Below, in pieces: positions 1-6,474 of a DNA stretch of 22,142 nucleotides. The notes below the pieces were generated by a model, which worked only from the letters and a program-made list of their open reading frames with translations, searched no databases and was not told the DNA's origin. The stretch spans positions 1-22,142 of the forward strand of contig JAFADP010000155.1 of assembly GCA_023424785.1 (NCBI GenBank), given 5' to 3'. The position numbers were made by a program, and so were the translations under genes. Positions within the stretch are counted from its first letter, which is position 1; each line of letters starts with the position of its first letter. The stretch is from Bacillota bacterium. GTDB taxonomy: Bacteria > Bacillota > Clostridia > Clostridiales > Clostridiaceae.

Positions 1-1560
1 GGATTATTTCTTTATGGAATGAAACTAATGGGAGATGGATTAGAAAATGCTACAGGAGATAAATTAAAAAGCATTTTAGAGAAGGTTACAGGTAATAAGT
101 TTATAGGGGTACTAGTTGGTGCTACAGTAACGGCAATAATTCAAAGTTCTTCTGCAACAACAGTAATGGTAGTTAGTTTTGTTAATGCTGGCATTATGAG
201 TTTGATTCAAGCTGTTGGAGTTATTATGGGAGCTAATATAGGTACAACAATAACAGCTCAAATGGTTTCGCTTGACTTAGATTCAATAGCGCCTCTTTTT
301 GCTGGGGTAGGAGCAATAGCAATGCTTGTTTGCTCAAAAAAGAAGATAAAAGATATTTTTTCTATAATTTTAGGCTTTGGAATTTTATTTATGGGTATGA
401 ATTTAATGTCTTCTTCTATGGAACCTCTTAGAGAATCTCAATTATTTATGGATATAATTATAGTAATAGGAGATAATAGATTACTTGGCGTATTTACAGG
501 TCTTATAATGACTGCAATAATACAAAGTTCATCTGCAACAACAGGAATATTAGTTGCCCTTGCAACAACGGGTTCAATTAATATAGATGCAGCATTACCA
601 ATTATATTTGGATGTAATATAGGAACTTGCGTTACAGCTTTATTAGCATCTGTAGGAGCAAATAGAACAGCTAAGAAAGCAAGTTTAATACACTTATTTT
701 TTAATATTATAGGAGTAATAATCTTTTTACCATTTATGGATTTATTAATAGATTTAATTCAAAAGATAAGTCCATTAGATGTTAAGAGACAAGTTGCTAA
801 TGCACATACTATATTTAATGTTGCTATAACAATAATTTTACTTCCATTATCTAATTATCTTGTACTATTAGTTAATAAGATAATGCCTGGAGATGATGAA
901 ATAGAAAAGGAAGGGGCAATATACTTAGATAAAAATTTATTAGATACGCCTGTTGTAGCAGTAAATCAAGTTTTTAAAGAAACTATAAGAATGGGAACTT
1001 TAGCAAAGAATAACTTAGAGCTATCTATGCGAACATTCTTATATGATGAAGAAAATTTTATAGATGAAGTTTATAAAAATGAAAAAACAATTAATATATT
1101 AGAAAAAGAAATTACAGATTACTTAGTTTGTTTATCATCTTATGATATTCCAGAGCATGATAGTAAAATTTTAAGTGCTACATATCATGTAATAAATGAT
1201 TTTGAGAGAATTGGAGATCATGCAGAAAATATAATTGAATTAGCTAGTGAAAAAATTAATGGAAAAGTAGTTATAGCAAATGATGCTAAAGATGAATTAC
1301 TATTAATGTATAGTGAAACTTTAAATGCTGTTAAAATTGCATTAGATAGCTATAGTAAGAAGGATGTTAATATTGCTATAAAGATTAAGGATATAGAAGA
1401 AAAGATAGATAATTACGAAGCTACTTTAAGAGAAAATAATATAACTAGATTAAATGAGAGAAAGTGTAATGCTAATGCTAGTACTATTTTTTTAGATTTA
1501 GTAAGTAATTTAGAAAGAATAGGAGATCATGCAAATAATATAGCACAAGTTGTTGTGTAA
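1..1560 (+). CDS. Na+/phosphate symporter with C-terminal PhoU domain (5' end outside window)
   Basis: Sodium-coupled phosphate symporter of the NptA/PNaS family, an inner-membrane protein. The reading frame is open from base 1 (it begins GLFLYGMKLMG), so the first Met at base 19 is internal and the true start lies upstream; 519 residues are visible and family members usually have a few dozen more at the N-terminus. Two inverted-repeat membrane domains each carry the family signature QSSSATT (residues about 48-54 and 175-181 of the visible part), the substrate/Na+ binding repeats. After the last membrane helix (about residue 290) comes a cytoplasmic PhoU-like helical domain with two ERIGDHAxNI motifs, near residues 400 and 508. 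PhoU tails in this family are thought to regulate transport or bind metal. The gene ends at a bidirectional terminator facing the convergent unit. Family assignment is secure; the true substrate is inferred. Confidence 0.93.
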   Translation, partial: GLFLYGMKLMGDGLENATGDKLKSILEKVTGNKFIGVLVGATVTAIIQSSSATTVMVVSFVNAGIMSLIQAVGVIMGANIGTTITAQMVSLDLDSIAPLFAGVGAIAMLVCSKKKIKDIFSIILGFGILFMGMNLMSSSMEPLRESQLFMDIIIVIGDNRLLGVFTGLIMTAIIQSSSATTGILVALATTGSINIDAALPIIFGCNIGTCVTALLASVGANRTAKKASLIHLFFNIIGVIIFLPFMDLLIDLIQKISPLDVKRQVANAHTIFNVAITIILLPLSNYLVLLVNKIMPGDDEIEKEGAIYLDKNLLDTPVVAVNQVFKETIRMGTLAKNNLELSMRTFLYDEENFIDEVYKNEKTINILEKEITDYLVCLSSYDIPEHDSKILSATYHVINDFERIGDHAENIIELASEKINGKVVIANDAKDELLLMYSETLNAVKIALDSYSKKDVNIAIKIKDIEEKIDNYEATLRENNITRLNERKCNANASTIFLDLVSNLERIGDHANNIAQVVV

Positions 1561-1562
1561 AA

Positions 1563-1600
1563 AAATAAGGTGTTGCAATATTTCTTGCAACGCCTTATTT
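1563..1600. terminator. Bidirectional rho-independent terminator
   Basis: A 16-bp stem (1563-1578 with 1585-1600, one G-U pair) closes a 6-nt loop. The A-run at the left and T-run at the right let it work on both strands, between the convergent symporter gene and the J-like gene that ends at 1610. Confidence 0.9.
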
Positions 1601-1609
1601 AGTTTATAC

Positions 1610-2131
1610 TTAACAAAGGCCACCTTTTTTATTTTGAGATGCATTACCTCCACAGAGATTTAGTCCTCCTCCAGAGTTTCCTTGATTAGTATTATTGTAA
1701 TTAGCTCTTAGTGAATTTATTTTTTTATTTAAGGTAGCAATGGTATTTTGATATTCAGTGTTATAAGGATTTAAGGTAGCTGCCTTCTTTAAGTGATTAA
1801 CTCCAGAGTGTACCCAACCTTTTTTTAATAAAAGAACTCCAGTTAAGTAATTCCATTCAGGTGATGATGTGTCAGAAATTAAATTAAGCTTAGCTTCTGC
1901 AGCAAGAAAATCATCACTTTCTATTAGTTCACGTACTTCTTCAAAAGCAAGGTTATTAGATATTAATCTATAGGCTTCATTAAGTTCACTTAATTTTTCA
2001 TCATATATTGTTTTAGATACTCCATCTTCAGAAGTATCTATTGAAAGATTTTCTAATATATTTTTATAGGCATCATGTACTTCTTTAGGGGAAGCATTAG
2101 TAGAAATACCTAATACTTTATAAGGGTCCAT
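1610..2131 (-). CDS. J-domain-like protein without HPD, with a cysteine-ended Gly-rich tail
   Basis: 173 residues. The N-terminus (MDPYKVLGIS, helix I; helix II about 15-27; helix III KLSELNEAYRLIS at about 46-58) aligns with a DnaJ J-domain, but the helix II-III loop reads LSIDTSED and has no His-Pro-Asp, the motif J-proteins need to stimulate the Hsp70 ATPase. Residues about 61-135 look like TPR-type helical pairs. The tail (about 140-173) is Asn/Gly-rich, has Cys160 and ends in GGLC, so the last residue is Cys173. Translation starts at ATG 2131 behind a good GGAG site. It lies 44 nt downstream of the DUF5685 gene with no terminator between, so the two are probably one operon. An Hsp70 co-chaperone role is doubtful because HPD is absent; a scaffold, or a substrate of the neighbouring protein, is a guess. 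No signal peptide is seen. Confidence 0.8.
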   Translation of the reverse strand: MDPYKVLGISTNASPKEVHDAYKNILENLSIDTSEDGVSKTIYDEKLSELNEAYRLISNNLAFEEVRELIESDDFLAAEAKLNLISDTSSPEWNYLTGVLLLKKGWVHSGVNHLKKAATLNPYNTEYQNTIATLNKKINSLRANYNNTNQGNSGGGLNLCGGNASQNKKGGLC

Positions 2132-2175
2132 AAGTATTGCTCCTAAAAATTTATATTATTAGTTTATGAAAAAAA

Positions 2176-3042
2176 TTATAGTTTGGTGAAAATATTAATA
2201 TATACATCCATAATACCTAAATTAATTATATTTTTAATTATGTTTTTATTTTTAGTTAAAGGAAGAGTTTCTAATTGTTCACTACAATTAGAAATAAGAG
2301 ATATTAAATTAAAATCTATAGAAGGTTTTATTTTCTTTATTAATTCATCATAAGGTAAATTATTAGTATTATAAGAATTTTCTATAGGATTAAAGTTTAA
2401 GTTATGCATATCCTTTTTTAAGTCATCTAATGCATCAATTAAATATATACATTTACCAAGTGTATATCCAAAAGTATAGAGTTTATTTCTAGTATCTTCG
2501 CCTTCTTCATTTATTTCAAATGGATAAGTTTTAAGGATTTTGCCTATTAAATCACTAAAAGGGTGACAGATTTCATCAAGTAAATATTTTTTATTACTTT
2601 GCTCCATTTTATTAAGTATAGATAAGTTTTTATCTAAATTATTAGAGATATTAGTAAATGTAACTTTTTTATAATAGGGTTTAATAATTTTTAAAAGGAG
2701 TTTTGATGAAATAGAATTATCATCTATAGTATCATCTAATATTTTATAGTAAAGTAAACAAATATTTAAGTCAGAAGCATAATCTATAGCATTAGAGGAG
2801 GCTATAAAATCTATTTTACTTAATGGATGCCTTATGCAAGGTGTAGATATAATTTCATTTGTATTTGGACTTAAACCATCTAGAAGAACTGCAAAAAAGG
2901 TAGTATCATAATTTAATGCTAGTCTTGGAACGCTACCAAACTTATTCTTTATATTAGCACAAATACTACAATAATAAGTTCTAAAGCTTTCAAGTTCTTT
3001 TATTTTAAGTTCATTTTTAAAAGGGGCAATATACCCGAACAT
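2176..3042 (-). CDS. DUF5685 family protein, possible isoprenoid-synthase-like fold
   Basis: 288 residues. The start MFGYIAPFKNELK and the following CxxC are typical of the DUF5685 family, whose function I do not know. Visible motifs: Cys25-x2-Cys28 and Cys69-x2-His72, a possible metal site; an Asp cluster LDDTIDD at 102-108; and a second cluster, DALDDLKKD, at 203-211 followed by NFNP. The second block, preceded by LGKCIYLI, resembles the second Asp motif of squalene/phytoene synthases (typically LxNxLRDxxED...YLP), and the spacing of about 100 residues between the Asp clusters also fits. That resemblance is from pattern reading only; catalysis is not shown. It is the first gene of the minus-strand unit, with a strong GGAGG site before ATG 3042, and is followed by the J-like gene. 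No membrane segment or signal peptide is seen. Confidence 0.82.
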   Translation of the reverse strand: MFGYIAPFKNELKIKELESFRTYYCSICANIKNKFGSVPRLALNYDTTFFAVLLDGLSPNTNEIISTPCIRHPLSKIDFIASSNAIDYASDLNICLLYYKILDDTIDDNSISSKLLLKIIKPYYKKVTFTNISNNLDKNLSILNKMEQSNKKYLLDEICHPFSDLIGKILKTYPFEINEEGEDTRNKLYTFGYTLGKCIYLIDALDDLKKDMHNLNFNPIENSYNTNNLPYDELIKKIKPSIDFNLISLISNCSEQLETLPLTKNKNIIKNIINLGIMDVYINIFTKL

Positions 3043-3128
3043 TATGACGCCTCCAATTAATATTAAAATAAAATATACAAGAATATATTATGAGTAAGAT
3101 AAAAAAATGTTATTATTTTTTTCAATAC

Positions 3129-3156
3129 TTGACAGAAATTTATGAAATGTTATCAT
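3129..3156 (+). promoter_or_regulatory. SigA-type promoter of ilvA-ridA
   Basis: A perfect -35 TTGACA at 3129-3134, then a 16-nt spacer and -10 TATCAT at 3151-3156. The start of ilvA lies about 45 nt downstream. Confidence 0.6.
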
Positions 3157-3169
3157 TAAATAGTGATAA
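3150..3169. promoter_or_regulatory. Candidate operator overlapping the ilvA -10
   Basis: An inverted repeat with arms TTATCATT and AGTGATAA (7 of 8 paired, 4-nt centre) covers the -10 and the likely transcription start. That is where a repressor would bind. The regulator is unknown; it does not resemble a CodY box. Confidence 0.35.
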
Positions 3170-3202
3170 TTACCATCGATAAATAAAAAGGGGCGCTTAA
3201 TA

Positions 3203-4429
3203 ATGACGTTAGATAAATTTGAAAAAGCATATGAAATAGTTCAAGATGTAATATTAGAAACTAAGCTAGTATATAGTGATTACTATTCAGATTTAACTGG
3301 CAATAAGGTTTATTTAAAACCAGAAAATATGCAAAAAACAGGAGCTTATAAAATTAGAGGGGCTTATTATAAAATAAGTACATTAAGTGAAGAAGAAAGA
3401 AATAAAGGGCTTATTACAGCATCAGCAGGTAATCATGCTCAAGGAGTTGCATATGCAGCAAAAGCATACAATGCAAAGGCAGTAATAGTTATGCCTACAA
3501 CAACTCCACTTATAAAAGTTAATCGTACTAAAGCATATGGGGCAGAAGTTATATTACATGGAGATGTATATGATGAAGCATGTAATTATGCATTAAAGCT
3601 TGCAGAAGAAAAAGGATATACATTTATACATCCTTTTGATGATTTAGATGTAGCTACAGGGCAAGGTTCAATAGGAATGGAAATAATTAAAGAACTTCCA
3701 ACAGTTGATATAATATTAGTTCCAATTGGCGGTGGAGGTCTTATAACTGGTATTTCTACCTTAGTTAAGCTTATTAATCCAAATATAAAAGTAATAGGTG
3801 TAGAACCAGCTGGAGCTAATTGTATGCAAGCATCATTAAATGCAGGAGAAGTGGTTACACTACCTAATGTTAATACAATAGCAGATGGTACAGCGGTAAA
3901 AACTCCAGGAACAAAAATATTCCCATATGTTAGAGAAAATATAGATGATATAATAACAATAGAAGATGAAGAATTAATAGTTGCATTTTTAGATTTATTA
4001 GAAAATCATAAAATGCTTGCAGAGAATTCAGGACTTTTATCAATTGCAGCACTTAAACATTTAAATGTTAAAGGTAAAAAAGTTGTATCTGTAATAAGTG
4101 GTGGTAATATGGATGTTATAACACTTGCTTCAGTAGTGCAACATGGATTAATTACAAGAGAGCGTATTTGTACAATTTCTGTATTATTACCAGATAAACC
4201 AGGTGAATTAACTAGGGTATCAAAAGTAATTGCAGAAGCACAAGGAAATATAATAAAACTTGATCATAATCAATTTATAAGCATTAATAGAAATAGTGCA
4301 GTAGAATTAGATATAACAATGGAGACTTTTGGTAGTGAACATAAAAAGGCTATTTTAAAAGCATTAAGAGATAATGGATATGATCCAAAAGTAATACAAT
4401 CAAAAAGCACTTATCAAGGGGGAATGTAA
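3203..4429 (+). CDS. ilvA: Threonine ammonia-lyase (threonine dehydratase)
   Basis: PLP-dependent enzyme that converts L-threonine to 2-oxobutyrate and ammonia in the cytoplasm, feeding isoleucine synthesis or catabolism. 408 residues. The fold-type II PLP lysine is Lys50 in TGAYKIRGAYY, the Ser/Asn loop is SAGNHAQG at 74-81, and the phosphate-binding glycine loop is GGGG at 176-179. A single ACT domain, beginning near residue 332 (ICTISVLLPDKPGELTRV), ends the protein; this length and single ACT match the short IlvA/TdcB-like form of Firmicutes. It starts at ATG 3203 behind an AAAGGGG site. ridA follows after one nucleotide, so the pair is co-transcribed and probably translationally coupled. 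Without the rest of an ilv operon nearby, a biosynthetic or a catabolic role cannot be chosen; tdcB is the alternative name. Confidence 0.93.
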   Translation: MTLDKFEKAYEIVQDVILETKLVYSDYYSDLTGNKVYLKPENMQKTGAYKIRGAYYKISTLSEEERNKGLITASAGNHAQGVAYAAKAYNAKAVIVMPTTTPLIKVNRTKAYGAEVILHGDVYDEACNYALKLAEEKGYTFIHPFDDLDVATGQGSIGMEIIKELPTVDIILVPIGGGGLITGISTLVKLINPNIKVIGVEPAGANCMQASLNAGEVVTLPNVNTIADGTAVKTPGTKIFPYVRENIDDIITIEDEELIVAFLDLLENHKMLAENSGLLSIAALKHLNVKGKKVVSVISGGNMDVITLASVVQHGLITRERICTISVLLPDKPGELTRVSKVIAEAQGNIIKLDHNQFISINRNSAVELDITMETFGSEHKKAILKALRDNGYDPKVIQSKSTYQGGM

Positions 4430-4430
4430 A

Positions 4431-4811
4431 ATGGAAAAGAAAATTATACACACAGAAAAGGCACCACAAGCAATAGGTCCTTATTCACAAGCACAGGTAA
4501 TAGGAGATTTAATCTTCACATCAGGACAAATTCCACTAGTTCCTTCAACTGGAGAATTAGTAACAGAAATAAAAGCTGCAACAAAACAAAGCTTAGAAAA
4601 TGTAAAGGCAATACTTGAAGAAGCAGGCACTTCATTAGAGAACGTAGTTAAAACAGTTGTATTTATAAAAGATATGAATGATTTCCCATTAGTTAATGAA
4701 GTTTATGGTGAGTATTTTACAACTAATCTTCCAGCAAGAAGCTGTGTAGAAGTTGCAAGACTACCTAAAGATGCATTAATTGAAATTGAAGTTATTGCTA
4801 CATTAAGCTAG
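4431..4811 (+). CDS. ridA: RidA family 2-iminobutanoate/2-iminopropanoate deaminase
   Basis: Small cytoplasmic enzyme (126 residues, the full family length) that hydrolyses the imines formed when PLP dehydratases release enamine intermediates, so preventing damage by 2-aminoacrylate. It carries the RidA/YjgF signatures: AIGPYSQA at 14-21, FTSGQIP at 29-35, and the substrate-carboxylate arginine Arg103 in LPARSCVEV, with Glu118 in the IEIEV strand near the C-terminus. The one-nucleotide spacing from ilvA makes metabolic sense, because threonine dehydratase produces exactly the intermediate RidA clears. Its ribosome site (GGGGGA) lies inside the last codons of ilvA. A rho-independent terminator follows. 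Family trimerisation is known; nothing in the sequence contradicts it. Confidence 0.95.
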   Translation: MEKKIIHTEKAPQAIGPYSQAQVIGDLIFTSGQIPLVPSTGELVTEIKAATKQSLENVKAILEEAGTSLENVVKTVVFIKDMNDFPLVNEVYGEYFTTNLPARSCVEVARLPKDALIEIEVIATLS

Positions 4812-4823
4812 AAACTAATTTAC

Positions 4824-4856
4824 GGATTCTCTAATATTTTAGGGAATCCTTTTTTT
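4824..4856 (+). terminator. Rho-independent terminator after ridA
   Basis: A 9-bp stem (4824-4832 with 4841-4849, one G-U pair) and an 8-nt loop, followed by a run of seven T. Confidence 0.85.
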
Positions 4857-4872
4857 AACCAGGAGTGAAATA

Positions 4873-6414
4873 ATGAGTAAAAGTAAAAAGAAATTTTTTA
4901 AAATAATATTTGGAAGAACTACTATGGTAGTTATATTGTTACTATTACAAGTATTATTATTACTAGCTTGTTTTGAGTGGCTTTCAGAATATAGCACATA
5001 TATTTATGGAGGCTTTACCTTAATTACAGCTATTATTGTATTATATATAATAAATAAACAAGGAAATCCAACCTTTAAGCTAGCATGGATATTACCTATA
5101 TTAGTAATACCTGTATTTGGTACATTGTTTTATTTATTTGTACAATTTCAAATAGGAACAAGACTTATAAATTATAGATTAACTCAAATAATTAAAAAAA
5201 CTAAAGGGTATTTAAAACAAGATGATAAAATTATTGAAGAGGTAAGAAAAGAAGATAAGCAAGTAGCAAATCTTGCAACCTATGTAAGTACATATGGTGG
5301 ATATCCTATGTATAAAGATACATCAGTTAAATATTTTCCTTTAGGTGAGTATAAATTTGAGGAAATGATTAAACAATTAGAGCAAGCAAAAGAATTTATC
5401 TTTTTAGAATATTTTATAGTAGAAGAAGGTTTTATGTGGGATTCTATTCTAGAAATACTTAAAAGAAAAGTAAAAGAGGGAGTAGAAGTTAGATTTATGT
5501 ATGATGGAATGTGTTCATTAGTACTACTTCCATATAGTTATCCTAAAAAGCTTGAAGCTATGGGAATAAAGTGTAAAATGTTTAACCCAGTAAAACCAGT
5601 ATTATCAACTCATCAAAATAATAGAGATCATAGAAAAATATTAGTTATTGATGGTAAGGTTGCATTTACAGGTGGAGTAAACTTAGCAGATGAATATATA
5701 AATAAAAAAGAGGTTTATGGACACTGGAAAGATACTGCAGTTATGATTAAAGGAGAAGCTGTCAAAAGTTTTACATTAATGTTTCTTCAAATGTGGAATA
5801 TTACAGAAAAAGATGAGGAAAATTATGATAAGTATATAAAGCAAGTAAATTATAGTAATTTATCAAAAGGTTATGTTATGCCTTATGGTGATAGTCCAAT
5901 GGATGGTGAGAATGTAGGAGAGCAAGTATATATGAATATAATAAATACTGCAAGAGAATATGTACACATTATGACACCATATTTAATTTTAGATAATGAG
6001 ATGATAACAGATTTAAAATTTGCAGCTAAATCAGGAGTAGAAGTAATATTAATACTACCTCATATTCCAGATAAAATTTATGCATACTTACTTGCAAGAA
6101 CATATTATGTAGAGTTAATTGAAGCAGGAGTTAAAATATATGAATACACACCAGGATTTGTTCATGCAAAATCCTTTGTATCTGATGATGAAAAAGCAGT
6201 AGTAGGAACTATAAACTTAGATTTTAGAAGTCTTTATTTACATTTTGAATGTGGAGTTTACACATATAAAACATCATTAGCTAAAGATGTAGAAAAAGAC
6301 TTCCAAGAAACTTTAGAAAAGTGTCAAATAATAACCTTAGAAGATTGTAGAAAATTAAGTGGAATAAAGAAATTGGCAGGAAGAATTCTTAGAATATTTG
6401 CACCATTAATGTAG
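4873..6414 (+). CDS. cls: Cardiolipin synthase (phospholipase D type)
   Basis: Membrane enzyme joining two phosphatidylglycerol molecules into cardiolipin plus glycerol. 513 residues, normal for bacterial Cls. Two N-terminal hydrophobic helices (about 17-33 and 43-60) and a third stretch at 70-92 anchor it. Two PLD catalytic HKD motifs are intact: His253-x-Lys255-x4-Asp260 followed by GG at 267-268, and His431-x-Lys433-x4-Asp438 followed by GTINLDFRS. Translation starts at ATG 4873 behind CCAGGAG. It begins only 16 nt after the T-run of the ridA terminator and no promoter is visible in that gap, so its transcription may depend on read-through or on a promoter inside ridA. The SUV3-like helicase gene follows after 60 nt in the same direction. 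Genomes often carry several cls paralogues, so which one this is cannot be told. Confidence 0.94.
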   Translation: MSKSKKKFFKIIFGRTTMVVILLLLQVLLLLACFEWLSEYSTYIYGGFTLITAIIVLYIINKQGNPTFKLAWILPILVIPVFGTLFYLFVQFQIGTRLINYRLTQIIKKTKGYLKQDDKIIEEVRKEDKQVANLATYVSTYGGYPMYKDTSVKYFPLGEYKFEEMIKQLEQAKEFIFLEYFIVEEGFMWDSILEILKRKVKEGVEVRFMYDGMCSLVLLPYSYPKKLEAMGIKCKMFNPVKPVLSTHQNNRDHRKILVIDGKVAFTGGVNLADEYINKKEVYGHWKDTAVMIKGEAVKSFTLMFLQMWNITEKDEENYDKYIKQVNYSNLSKGYVMPYGDSPMDGENVGEQVYMNIINTAREYVHIMTPYLILDNEMITDLKFAAKSGVEVILILPHIPDKIYAYLLARTYYVELIEAGVKIYEYTPGFVHAKSFVSDDEKAVVGTINLDFRSLYLHFECGVYTYKTSLAKDVEKDFQETLEKCQIITLEDCRKLSGIKKLAGRILRIFAPLM

Positions 6415-6440
6415 AATATATATAAGCAGTAATTGGGAAT

Positions 6441-6455
6441 ATAGTATTATACTAT
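6441..6455. repeat. Short dyad upstream of the helicase gene
   Basis: ATAGTA and TACTAT arms around a 3-nt centre lie in the 60-bp gap between cls and the helicase gene. It contains a -10-like TATACT (6448-6453) without a clear -35. It may be a weak promoter or operator, or chance in AT-rich DNA. Confidence 0.2.
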
Positions 6456-6474
6456 TTATATTTGGAGGAATTAT

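Noticed and set aside
19..30. Met at base 19 as the start of the Na/Pi symporter
   Set aside because: The frame is open to base 1 and the residues before it (GLFLYG) belong to the family's first helix, so the gene is cut by the window edge.
1572..1592. TGCAAC matches as further ECF sigma sites
   Set aside because: This match (and the one in the hairpin near 13936) is part of a terminator stem, not a promoter position.
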